DNA from: Bacillota bacterium
Lineage (GTDB): Bacteria > Bacillota > Dethiobacteria > DTU022
Assembly (NCBI GenBank): GCA_018400435.1
Contig: JAGYMW010000004.1
Coordinates: 1-49,740, forward strand
DNA length: 49,740 nucleotides
Reading direction: 5' to 3'
Part shown: positions 17,541-26,407 of the stretch, in pieces
Position numbering within the stretch: position 1 is the first letter of the stretch
How the letters are laid out: each line of letters opens with the position of its first letter
Made by a program: the position numbers and the translations under genes
Notes under the pieces: model-generated
The model's database searches: none
Seen by the model: only the letters and a program-made list of their open reading frames with translations
Told to the model about the DNA's origin: nothing

Positions 17541-18314
17541 TTAGCGAAAAACCCTTAGGTTTAAGCGGCGTGTGATAAATAGAACGAGAAGGGCCCCGCA
17601 GATTGCAGATACTGCAAAAGTAATATTAAAGCGAGCTGGAAGGAGGGCCCTGGTAGAACCGAGAATCAGGCCTGCCAGCAGGTAGGAAACCTCGTTCTGG
17701 TAGCGGCGGTAAAGGGCGGAAAGAAGGCGGGACAGGCCCAGCAGCCCCACGAAAAATCCGGCGCCCAGAGCAGCCATCTTTAACCACTGCCAGTGACTGA
17801 TGGCGTAGATGGCATCGTCGTAAAGATTGATTATGATCAGAACCGCACTTCCTGAAACCCCGGGCAGAAGCATGGTTGCGCTGGCCAGTGTACCGCCGAT
17901 AAAAAAGTGTAAGAGCCCTCCCGGAGGTAGGACGGTAAAAGTGTTGGTGGGTTCGCAGACAACGAACCAGACGAAGGCAAAACCGGCTGCGGCCAGCAGG
18001 AGTGACAGGGGTTGGATATGCATACCACGCCGGATGTGGACAACCGAAGTGACAGATGCAAGGAGCATACCAAAGAGGAAAGCCATTAAGGGGTTATAGA
18101 AATGTTCCAACAAATAACCGATTGTATATACGCCGCCCAGGGCGGCAACCGCTGCACCGGCAATCATGGGCAGGTATTTTTTAAGGCGCAGAACGGCAAT
18201 ATCGTCCAGGAACTGGCGGTAGAAACCGAAGATGAGAATAACTGTCCCGGCGCTCAGACCGGGTAAGATGAAGGCTACTCCAATCAATAAACCCTGCAGC
18301 AATTTGACGATCAC
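17541..18314 (-). CDS. DUF368 membrane protein, PopT-type undecaprenyl-phosphate translocase
   Basis: A 257-residue integral membrane protein with about eight hydrophobic segments. It carries the two inverted family motifs: ILPGLSAGTVILIFGFYR near residues 16-33 and LLPGVSGSAVLIIINLYD near 148-165. DUF368 proteins have been described as undecaprenyl-phosphate translocases that return the lipid carrier to the cytoplasmic face. Here the GTG start follows AAAGGAG on the minus strand. Its position beside LCP and sugar-transferase genes, all users of undecaprenyl phosphate, supports a carrier-recycling role. It is transcribed away from the yfcE-like gene, with a repeat copy in between. Confidence 0.85.
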   Translation of the reverse strand: MIVKLLQGLLIGVAFILPGLSAGTVILIFGFYRQFLDDIAVLRLKKYLPMIAGAAVAALGGVYTIGYLLEHFYNPLMAFLFGMLLASVTSVVHIRRGMHIQPLSLLLAAAGFAFVWFVVCEPTNTFTVLPPGGLLHFFIGGTLASATMLLPGVSGSAVLIIINLYDDAIYAISHWQWLKMAALGAGFFVGLLGLSRLLSALYRRYQNEVSYLLAGLILGSTRALLPARFNITFAVSAICGALLVLFITRRLNLRVFR

Positions 18315-18384
18315 TTTTGCTCTCCTTTACAACTATTTTATTTTCGCCGCTGCACCGGCGGGTTCCTTCCCGGGGAAAAACGCG

Positions 18385-18414
18385 ACCCTGGGTATTAACT
18401 TATTAACTTATTGA
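18385..18414 (-). repeat. Polysaccharide-locus repeat, copy 5 (inverted)
   Basis: On the minus strand it reads CAATAAGTT, AATAAGTT and AATACCCAGGGT, identical in core to copy 3. It lies between two divergent genes. Its right edge (TTGATT) could supply the -35 hexamer of a forward promoter. Confidence 0.85.
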
Positions 18415-18440
18415 TTATTTTAGTTATTAATCTTTATTAT
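18411..18440 (+). promoter_or_regulatory. Probable sigmaA promoter of the yfcE-like gene
   Basis: TTGATT at 18411-18416 and TATTAT at 18435-18440 are separated by 18 bases in a very AT-rich stretch about 60 bases before the next start. The -35 begins in the last bases of repeat copy 5. Confidence 0.45.
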
Positions 18441-18501
18441 ATGGCAAAAAGTGATATGATATTATATGGAAGCCCCGAAGAAATGGTAAGGGGAAATAGA
18501 A

Positions 18502-19035
18502 ATGAAAGCACAGTATATCACGGTAGAATACGATGAAACAATAAAAACAATCGGGGTAGTTTCCGATACTCATATTCCCAGCAGGGCAAGGTTTTTGCCT
18601 CCTGAATTATTCAGAGCCCTGGATGGGGCGGATCTGATTTTACATTGTGGAGATCTGGTTAAAGCTGAGATTATCGTAGAACTTGAAGCCATTGCCCCGG
18701 TGGAAGCAGTAGGCGGCAACATGGATCCTCCGGAACTGAAAAATAAACTGGGCCGGTTGAAATTATTAAGGATTGGCGAAATAACCATCGGCATGCTGCA
18801 CGGTGATATAACGGGCAGACAGGTACCCTTTAAACAGGTTGCTTCACTGTTTGCGCCGCATGAACTGCAGGCTATTGTTTTCGGACACATTCATGAACCG
18901 GTAAACAGGGAGTATGATGGAATATTGTTTTTTAATCCCGGTTCGGCAGTAGATCCGCGCCACGGATTTTCTCCCAGCTGCGGGTTGCTGAGTATCGCCG
19001 GTAAGAAGGTAAGCGGTAGAATTATATTTTTTTAA
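18502..19035 (+). CDS. YfcE/MJ0936-type metallophosphodiesterase
   Basis: A 177-residue calcineurin-like phosphoesterase. The metal-binding motifs appear in order: DTHIP (near residue 21), HCGD, GGNMD, HGD, and FGHIHEP, followed by NPGS. This set defines the YfcE family of small Mn-dependent phosphodiesterases. The physiological substrate of such proteins is generally unknown. A ribosome site (AAGGGGAAA) precedes the ATG. The gene is followed 24 bp later by a small conserved ORF and then a strong terminator, so the two form a short transcript separate from groESL. Confidence 0.9.
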   Translation: MKAQYITVEYDETIKTIGVVSDTHIPSRARFLPPELFRALDGADLILHCGDLVKAEIIVELEAIAPVEAVGGNMDPPELKNKLGRLKLLRIGEITIGMLHGDITGRQVPFKQVASLFAPHELQAIVFGHIHEPVNREYDGILFFNPGSAVDPRHGFSPSCGLLSIAGKKVSGRIIFF

Positions 19036-19059
19036 ATAAAATGGAATGGGGGATCTAAA

Positions 19060-19248
19060 ATGGCTGTTGATCAGGAAAAAAAGAAACAATTGCAGGAAAG
19101 AATATTATCTGAAGCGGAAAATAGTAAGATGACCTGTAAGAAAGCTTTAAAGATTGCCTCCGAATTGGACTGTCTGCCCATCGAAGTGGGCAATGAATGT
19201 AATAAAATGGATGTAAAGCTCGTCGGCTGTCAGCTGGGCTGTTTTTAA
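19060..19248 (+). CDS. Small conserved hypothetical protein (62 aa)
   Basis: Starts at ATG 19060 after GGGGGATC. The protein has a charged N-terminal helix, then MTCKKALKIASELDCLPIEVG and a Cys-containing C-terminus ending KLVGCQLGCF. I recall similar small proteins with a conserved CQLGCF end in anaerobic Bacillota, but I cannot confirm it here. The KxALKIAxELxxxPxEVG stretch looks like a small helix-turn-helix. Four cysteines might bind metal. No function is assigned. It probably shares the transcript of the phosphodiesterase. Confidence 0.7.
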   Translation: MAVDQEKKKQLQERILSEAENSKMTCKKALKIASELDCLPIEVGNECNKMDVKLVGCQLGCF

Positions 19249-19320
19249 GGCATGAAATAATGCGTATGAAGAAGCAATAAAGAGAAATATCGAGTAAAGC
19301 AGATATAATAATCCTTGAAC

Positions 19321-19358
19321 ACAAAGGCAGGCCTTCAGAAGGCCTGCCTTTGTGTTTG
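19321..19358 (+). terminator. Strong intrinsic terminator before groESL
   Basis: ACAAAGGCAGGCCTT pairs with AAGGCCTGCCTTTGT around a 3-base loop, followed by GTTTGCTT. It ends the transcript of the phosphodiesterase and small ORF. The stem is symmetrical enough to work in both directions. Confidence 0.85.
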
Positions 19359-19398
19359 CTTAAGGCAATGCTTTACAGTAACATTATTAACAGTAACA

Positions 19399-19428
19399 TT
19401 AGCACTCGTTAAGGAAGAGTGCTGCTAA
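19399..19428 (+). promoter_or_regulatory. CIRCE operator (HrcA-binding), right arm with 3-base insertion
   Basis: TTAGCACTC, nine bases, then GAGTGCT-GCT-AA. The consensus is TTAGCACTC-N9-GAGTGCTAA. The left arm is perfect; the right arm matches 7 bases and then has an extra GCT before AA. Location 29 bases before groES makes HrcA heat-shock repression very likely. Confidence 0.88.
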
Positions 19429-19456
19429 GAAACAAATTACAAAGGAGGCAGGTTAG

Positions 19457-19744
19457 ATGAATATTAAACCATTAGCAGACAGGGTCGTAGTAAAGGTCCT
19501 GGAGGCGGAAGAAAAAACAGCCAGCGGCATTGTGCTGCCCGATAAAGCCAGGGAAAAACCCCAGGAGGGTGAAGTAATGGCAGTGGGCGACGGTAAAGTC
19601 CTTGACAACGGGAACAGGATGGATATGGAACTTAAAGTGGGAGACAAAATAATCTTTTCCCGTTATGCCGGTGCGGAAGTGAAAGTTGACGGCGAAGAGT
19701 ACCTGATTTTACGGCAGGACGATATCCTGGCAGTGGTTCAATAA
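19457..19744 (+). CDS. groES: Co-chaperonin GroES (Hsp10)
   Basis: 95 residues, the normal length. The N-terminal [19 protein letters not shown] and the mobile-loop region ([18 protein letters not shown], residues 18-35) are typical, as is the end [15 protein letters not shown]. It forms the heptameric lid of the GroEL chamber. AAAGGAGG precedes the ATG, and groEL follows after 33 bp. Regulation is by the CIRCE element immediately upstream. Confidence 0.97.
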   Translation: MNIKPLADRVVVKVLEAEEKTASGIVLPDKAREKPQEGEVMAVGDGKVLDNGNRMDMELKVGDKIIFSRYAGAEVKVDGEEYLILRQDDILAVVQ

Positions 19745-19771
19745 TCTGTCCCTGAGGACATAAGGAGGTAA

Positions 19772-21415
<1,644 letters not shown>

Positions 21416-21444
21416 AGTAATAGCTTCCACAAATAGTTTTAAAA

Positions 21445-21480
21445 GAAGGCCCTGTCAACAAAGACAGGGCCTTCGTGCTT
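21445..21480 (+). terminator. Intrinsic terminator after groEL
   Basis: GAAGGCCCTGTC and GACAGGGCCTTC form a perfect 12-bp stem around AACAAA, followed by GTGCTTTC. The U-tract is short, but the stem and position fit termination of groESL. Confidence 0.8.
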
Positions 21481-21498
21481 TCAACAAGCCTGCGGACA

Positions 21499-21545
21499 AA
21501 ATAAGTTAATCTATCCAGGCCTGTCCACATAAATATTAACTTATT
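21499..21545. repeat. Inverted repeat related to the polysaccharide-locus repeat
   Basis: AAATAAGTTAAT at 21499-21510 is repeated in perfect inverted form at 21534-21545 around a 23-base centre containing CAGGCCTG. The arms share AAATAAGTTAAT with the five repeat copies at 6-18 kb, but the rest differs. From here to the riboswitch (21546-21739) I see no gene and only a T-rich tract and weak promoter-like hexamers. Confidence 0.6.
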
Positions 21546-21739
21546 TGAAGGAAGCGAAGAGGGGGCAGATATTTTTCTTTTTTTGAAGGATTATGGAGCA
21601 ACACGGCGAAAGAATAAATCGTTACCGTAACAGTTCTATACCGGGACAGGGAGCTGATAATCGTTTGTCAGAGCAGATAAACGGTCCAATTGGCCGCTTG
21701 TTTTGTTAAGGACGGCTGTTGGGTAATCAATAATTACGA

Positions 21740-21871
21740 GGGAAAGTGTGCCTAGGGTTCCGCCGGAGCAGAATTATAGCCGGGCTGGTCCAAGTGGCGC
21801 AGGCATCCAGTGCTACAGGACTTATCTTCATGGGTGTCACACCGGAGGGATAAAAGCCCAGGCGGGTAGGT
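21740..21871 (+). ncRNA. ykkC-type riboswitch, probably the PRPP class (subtype 2b)
   Basis: The conserved ykkC landmarks appear in order: CCTAGGGTTCCG at 21751, CTGGTCCAAG at 21785, and ACACCGGAGGGATAAAAGCC near 21839, followed by CAGGCGGG. The guanidine-I class carries CUGGUCCGAGAG and ACGGCGGG at these places. The variants seen here and the downstream purine genes point to the PRPP-sensing subclass. GCCT at 21750 can pair with AGGC at 21860 to close the aptamer. That 3' strand is also the 5' strand of the terminator, so ligand binding should prevent termination. It controls the purine permease and the pur operon. Confidence 0.85.
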
Positions 21872-21902
21872 TTCACTCGATACCTATCTGCCAGGGTTTT
21901 TT
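21857..21902 (+). terminator. Riboswitch expression-platform terminator
   Basis: CCCAGGCGGGTAGGT (21857-21871) pairs with ACCTATCTGCCAGGG (21882-21896) over 15 positions with one mismatch and two G-U pairs, followed by six T. Its 5' arm overlaps the conserved 3' end of the aptamer, giving an ON switch when the ligand is bound. Confidence 0.87.
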
Positions 21903-22001
21903 AATTTATAGTCCGGGAGGTGAGCCTTTACCTGCAAGTCTCAAGAATTATTTAATTTCACTTAAATAACCCCAGTATGTAAAAAAGTTAGGAGGGAAAC
22001 G

Positions 22002-23294
22002 ATGGAAAATCCATTTAAATTTAAAGAAAACAAGACTGATATGAAGACTGAAATCACCGCCGGCATTACCACTTTTATGACTATGGCCTATATTATCTTT
22101 GTTAACCCTTCCATTTTAGAAGGAGCCGGTATGGATTTCGGTGCGGTGATGACTGCTACGATTATCGCTGCAGCCCTGACGACCATTTTAATGGGCCTGC
22201 TGACTAATTATCCCTTTGCCCTGGCCAGCGGAATGGGTTTAAACGCCTTTTTTGCTTTTGTAGTTGCCGCCCAGTTTGGCTGGCAGGCTGCTCTCGGCGC
22301 TGTCTTGATCTCAGGTATTGTATTTTTTATCCTTGCTATTTCCGGAGCGATTTCACATATTGATGCGGCTGTACCTTCCAGCCTGAAGAGTGCGGTAGCC
22401 GCCGGGATCGGCCTTTTCATTGCCTACATAGGATTGCAGAATGCCGGTATAATTGTCAGTAATGAAGCGACCCAGGTAGCCCTGGGCGATTTGACCGCTC
22501 CCGGACCAATGCTTTCACTGATTGGGATCCTCATCATCGCTGTTCTCATGGCCCGCAAAGTGCGAGGAGCAATCCTGATTGGTATCCTGTTGACGACAAT
22601 TGTCAGCTTTATCATGGGCATCCAGCCTCTGCCCGGCGGCCTGGGCGATATCTTTGGTCCCCCGGCAAGTCTGGCGCCAGTTTTCCTGAAGCTGGATCTG
22701 AGGGCCGCTCTGGCTATTCCCTTCTTTGTTATTTTCTCTTTTGTCTTTGTCGATGTATTTGATACAATGGGTACCCTGCTGGGAACGGGAGCCCGGGCCG
22801 GCTTTCTCGATAAGGACGGCCGCCTGCCCAAGGTAAACAAGGCCATGCTGGCGGACTCAATCGGTACCATGGGTGGAGCCATTCTTGGGACAAGCACGGT
22901 GACCACCTACGTGGAATCGACCGCCGGGATTTCCGAAGGTGGCAGGACAGGCTTAACTTCTATAGTAGTAGGAATTTTGTTCCTGCTGACTCTGTTTCTA
23001 TTCCCTCTGGCCGGTTTGGTTCCGGGAGAGGCAACGGCACCCGCTTTGATTATCGTCGGGGTAATGATGGTCGGCGCAGTATCGAAAATCAATTTCGAAG
23101 ACTTCACCGAAGCGCTGCCAGCCTTTCTGACCATTATCTTTATGCCTCTGGCTTACAGCATTGCCGACGGTATTGCTTTCGGATTTATCGCTTACCCGAT
23201 CGTCAAACTGGTTGCCGGAAAGGGCAAAGAAATCCACTGGCTGATTTACCTGCTGGCCGTTGTTGCTTTGATTCACTTTTTCTGGCCTTCTTAA
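22002..23294 (+). CDS. NCS2-family purine permease (guanine/hypoxanthine, PbuG/AzgA-like)
   Basis: A 430-residue protein with about 12-14 membrane segments. The N-terminus (ITTFMTMAYIIFVNPSIL), the ASGMGLNAFFAF motif (near residues 70-81), VFVDVFDTMGTLLG and the TSTVTTYVESTAGISEGG region near residues 295-312 identify the AzgA/PbuG subgroup that imports guanine, hypoxanthine or adenine. TTAGGAGG precedes the ATG. It is the first gene after the PRPP riboswitch, so uptake and de novo synthesis of purines are likely induced together. The 232 bp before purE hold no recognised riboswitch or terminator. Confidence 0.92.
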   Translation: MENPFKFKENKTDMKTEITAGITTFMTMAYIIFVNPSILEGAGMDFGAVMTATIIAAALTTILMGLLTNYPFALASGMGLNAFFAFVVAAQFGWQAALGAVLISGIVFFILAISGAISHIDAAVPSSLKSAVAAGIGLFIAYIGLQNAGIIVSNEATQVALGDLTAPGPMLSLIGILIIAVLMARKVRGAILIGILLTTIVSFIMGIQPLPGGLGDIFGPPASLAPVFLKLDLRAALAIPFFVIFSFVFVDVFDTMGTLLGTGARAGFLDKDGRLPKVNKAMLADSIGTMGGAILGTSTVTTYVESTAGISEGGRTGLTSIVVGILFLLTLFLFPLAGLVPGEATAPALIIVGVMMVGAVSKINFEDFTEALPAFLTIIFMPLAYSIADGIAFGFIAYPIVKLVAGKGKEIHWLIYLLAVVALIHFFWPS

Positions 23295-23526
23295 ACAGGC
23301 AAGAGTAACAGGTGAAAGAACGGGGACCCGGTAAAGCAGCTTAACTGAAACCTTTATTAAATAAAGAAAGAAAGCGAAACAGAGAAAATTGGCATCAGTA
23401 CCCAGTACCTGCCGGTGAGAATCAGGAATTGTAAAGATAAAATGAAAATGTTTCGGGCATTTATAAGACAGCTTCGGTGTTTTAAAATGCTCGAACTGTT
23501 TGAATCTGAACATGCGGAGGTGCGTC

Positions 23527-24057
23527 ATGTCCTCAATCCAGGTAGGCATAGTCATGGGCAGCGATTCAGATTTGCCGATCATGGAAAAATGTGCCGAGGC
23601 GCTGACAGAATTTGGTGTCAGCTATGAAATGGTAGTTTCAAGCGCCCACCGCCACCCGGAGAAAACAGCCCGTTATGCCCGCGGCGCAGCCGATGCCGGT
23701 CTGAAAGTGATTATTGCCGCGGCCGGTGGAGCAGCCCACCTGCCGGGAGTTATTGCTTCCATGACTCTCCTGCCGGTGATAGGCGTGCCCATTGCTATTG
23801 AACCGCTGCAGGGAGTCGATTCTCTTTATTCCATAGTCCAGATGCCAAAGGGAATACCGGTGGCTACCGTAACGATCAATGGTGCTTACAATGCCGGTCT
23901 GCTTGCTGTGGAAATGCTTGCTATGGAAAATGAAGAATTGAAGGAAAAACTGAATAGCTACCGGCAAAGGTTAGCTGCTCAGGTGGAGAAAAAAGACAAA
24001 AGCCTGCGGGAAAAGATGAAAAGTATCCGGAATCTGGAACAGGGTGAAAAGGAATGA
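23527..24057 (+). CDS. purE: PurE, 5-(carboxyamino)imidazole ribonucleotide mutase or AIR carboxylase
   Basis: 176 residues. ATG 23527 follows GCGGAGG by 6 bases, and residues before it (from 23500) are not PurE-like. It has the MGSDSD motif (10-15), SSAHRHPE with the catalytic His, and AAAGGAAHLPG. Class I PurE moves the carboxyl group of N5-CAIR made by PurK; class II uses CO2 directly. No purK lies in this complete-looking operon, so class II or a distant purK are both possible. The C-terminal 25 residues are charged and longer than usual. The stop overlaps purB by ATGA. Confidence 0.95.
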   Translation: MSSIQVGIVMGSDSDLPIMEKCAEALTEFGVSYEMVVSSAHRHPEKTARYARGAADAGLKVIIAAAGGAAHLPGVIASMTLLPVIGVPIAIEPLQGVDSLYSIVQMPKGIPVATVTINGAYNAGLLAVEMLAMENEELKEKLNSYRQRLAAQVEKKDKSLREKMKSIRNLEQGEKE

Positions 24058-25346
24058 TCGAACGGTATACGCATCCAGAAATGGGAAACATCTGGAGCCT
24101 TGAAAATCGCTATAAAAAATTTTTGGCTGTTGAAATATGCGCTCTTGAAGCCTGGGCTGAACTGGGAGCTATCCCCCGTGATGCCGTAAAGAAGATTGCT
24201 GAAAATGCTTCCTTTTCGGTGGAAAGAATCGAAGAACTGGAAAAGGAAACAAGGCATGATGTAGTTGCTTTCACCAGGTGTGTGGCGGAGTCCCTTGGTA
24301 AAGAGAGCCGTTTCTTCCATTACGGTCTTACTTCCTACGATGTTGTCGATACTGCCCTTTCTGTCCTCCTTTCAGAAGCAGCTGAACTGTTGCAAAAGAA
24401 GCTGAACGAACTGGAAGAAGTTCTCATTGGACAGGCAAAACGTTACCGGGAAACGCCTGCTGTGGGGCGCACACACGGGGTGCATGCCGAGCCGACCAGT
24501 CTGGGCTTAAAATTTGCACTCTGGCTGGCTGAAACGCGGAGAAACCGCGGGCGGCTGGAACGGGTGGCAGAAGGTGTCCGCGTGGGTAAGATGTCCGGGG
24601 CGGTAGGCAACTTTGCCCACATTGATCCTTTTATCGAGGAATATGTATGCCGCAAAATGGGGCTTGAACCGGCACCTGTATCGACCCAGGTCCTGCAGCG
24701 CGACCGGCATGCCGAGTTTGTCTCGGTGCTGGCTCTGATTGGAGCAACCCTGGAAAAAATGGCCCTGGAGGTGCGCAACCTGCAGCGTACCGAGACGTCG
24801 GAAATGGAAGAACCTTTTTACAGCGGGCAGAAGGGATCATCGGCCATGCCTCACAAGCGGAACCCGGTGACATGCGAAAAGATCTGCGGCCTGTCCCGCC
24901 TTCTGCGCGGCTATGCCACGGCGGCGCTGGAAAATGTAGCCCTCTGGCATGAACGGGATATTTCACATTCCTCGGTGGAGAGGGTTATTTTACCCGATTC
25001 TACTATTGTTACTGATCATATGCTAAGGCAGATGATCAGGATCTTGCGGGAACTGAAGGTCCGCCCGGAAAATATGGCCCGTAATCTCGAACTGACCGGA
25101 GGATTGATCTATTCCCAGAGGGTCCTTCTCGAACTGGTGGAAAGAGGCCTCTCCCGCGAAGAAGCCTATGATTTAGTCCAGTCCAGGGCGATGGAAGCCT
25201 GGAACAGCGGCCGCAGTTTCCGGGATTTGCTGGCTGAAGACGAAGTAATCAGGGAACGGCTTGGCCAGGAAAAGCTGGCAGCCTGTTTTGACCCGGCCTA
25301 TTACCGCCGTCATGTGGATTATATTTACAAACGTCTCGGTATATAA
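24054..25346 (+). CDS. purB: Adenylosuccinate lyase
   Basis: 430 residues. It cleaves SAICAR to AICAR in IMP synthesis, and adenylosuccinate to AMP. Family signatures are RYTHPEMGNIW at the N-terminus, THGVHAEPTSLG with a catalytic His (about 140), and SSAMPHKRNPVTCEK (about 262-276), the flexible signature loop with the catalytic Ser. The C-terminal half has RDISHSSVERVILPD. It overlaps purE by 4 bases (ATGA), so translation is coupled. purC follows after 85 bp. Confidence 0.97.
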   Translation: MIERYTHPEMGNIWSLENRYKKFLAVEICALEAWAELGAIPRDAVKKIAENASFSVERIEELEKETRHDVVAFTRCVAESLGKESRFFHYGLTSYDVVDTALSVLLSEAAELLQKKLNELEEVLIGQAKRYRETPAVGRTHGVHAEPTSLGLKFALWLAETRRNRGRLERVAEGVRVGKMSGAVGNFAHIDPFIEEYVCRKMGLEPAPVSTQVLQRDRHAEFVSVLALIGATLEKMALEVRNLQRTETSEMEEPFYSGQKGSSAMPHKRNPVTCEKICGLSRLLRGYATAALENVALWHERDISHSSVERVILPDSTIVTDHMLRQMIRILRELKVRPENMARNLELTGGLIYSQRVLLELVERGLSREEAYDLVQSRAMEAWNSGRSFRDLLAEDEVIRERLGQEKLAACFDPAYYRRHVDYIYKRLGI

Positions 25347-25431
25347 GCAAATCCCGGAACGGACAGGTTAAAAATCACTGAAGATGGAACAGGCAGGAGT
25401 ATGACAAAAATATTTTAGGGGTGAGCTGCAG

Positions 25432-26142
25432 GTGGAAAAAAAAGAATTTCTTTATGAGGGCAAGGCTAAAAAAATGTATCGCACCGACGATCATGCCCTT
25501 CTGCTGGTTGAATTCAAGGACGATGCTACCGCTTTTGACGGCGAAAAGAAAGATCAGCTGACAGACAAGGGAATCCTTAATAACCGCCTTTCGGAAATAT
25601 TTTTCAGTTTCCTGGAAAAGAAGGGCGTGAAAACACACTATGTGAAGAGGTTGAGCGAGAGGGAAATGCTGGTCAAAGCCCTGGAGATAATCCCAATAGA
25701 AGTGATTGTTCGCAATATTGCCGCCGGCAGCATTTCAAAGAGGCTCGGTATACCCGAAGGAATGGCCCTGAAAAAGACTGTCCTTGAGTTTTCCCTGAAG
25801 AACGACGATTTGCACGATCCGATGATCAACCATTATCATATTTACGCCCTAGATCTGGCGAAACCTGAAGAGATGGCTGTCATAGAAAAAACGGCTCTTA
25901 AAATTAATGAACTGTTACAGCCTTATCTGAAAGAAAAAGGGATCGTGCTGGTGGATTTTAAACTCGAATTCGGTAGGCATAAAGGCGAAGTCATCCTGGG
26001 AGACGAAATATCTCCCGATACATGCCGCTTCTGGGACAGCGGCAGCGGTGAAAAACTGGATAAGGACCGCTTCCGTCGTGACATGGGCGGAGTGATTGAA
26101 GCATACCGCGAAGTCCTTCGCCGCCTGGAAGGGGGCACATGA
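25432..26142 (+). CDS. purC: SAICAR synthetase
   Basis: 236 residues, normal length. It joins aspartate to CAIR with ATP. The GTG start at 25432 follows AGGGGTGAG at about 7 bases. Signatures include YEGKAKKMY (residues 7-15), [30 protein letters not shown] (near 86-105), LVDFKLEFG and [11 protein letters not shown]. The stop overlaps an ATG (ATGA) that is not in the purS frame. Confidence 0.96.
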   Translation: MEKKEFLYEGKAKKMYRTDDHALLLVEFKDDATAFDGEKKDQLTDKGILNNRLSEIFFSFLEKKGVKTHYVKRLSEREMLVKALEIIPIEVIVRNIAAGSISKRLGIPEGMALKKTVLEFSLKNDDLHDPMINHYHIYALDLAKPEEMAVIEKTALKINELLQPYLKEKGIVLVDFKLEFGRHKGEVILGDEISPDTCRFWDSGSGEKLDKDRFRRDMGGVIEAYREVLRRLEGGT

Positions 26143-26143
26143 T

Positions 26144-26407
26144 CTGCTCTGGAAGGCAAAAGTTGAGGTAACTCTTAAAAAAGAGGTGCGCGATCCACAG
26201 GGTCTGGCGGTTGAAAAATCTCTTAAAACGCTCGGTTATGAAATGGTACAGCGGGTGAGAGTTGGCAAATACATGGAAGTTTTTATCGAGGCCGACAGCA
26301 GGAAAAAGGCGTCATTACTGGTGGAAGAGATGTCAGAGCGCCTGTTGAGCAACCCGGTTATAGAAGATTACAGCTACACCTTGCAGGAACCGGAGGGCGG
26401 AAAATGA
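26144..26407 (+). CDS. purS: PurS subunit of FGAM synthetase; start codon unclear
   Basis: A small PurS (about 85-88 residues) with [17 protein letters not shown], the family's N-terminal signature, and [11 protein letters not shown]. It bridges PurQ and PurL in the three-part FGAM synthetase. In frame there is no ATG, GTG or TTG near the expected N-terminus: the codons read GAT-CTG-CTC-TGG-AAG. CTG 26144, about 8 bases after GGAAGGGGG, would give the right length. TTG 26096 would add 16 residues and overlap purC by 47 bases. The ATG overlapping the purC stop (26139) is out of frame. The stop overlaps purQ by ATGA. Confidence 0.85.
   Translation: MLWKAKVEVTLKKEVRDPQGLAVEKSLKTLGYEMVQRVRVGKYMEVFIEADSRKKASLLVEEMSERLLSNPVIEDYSYTLQEPEGGK

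Noticed and set aside
21748-21969. 73-residue open frame over the riboswitch
   Set aside because: It runs through the aptamer and terminator, has no ribosome site and no recognisable protein features.
23295-23526. A second purine or ZMP riboswitch between the permease and purE
   Set aside because: No guanine-aptamer or pfl-type conserved core was found, and there is no terminator-like stem with a T-run.
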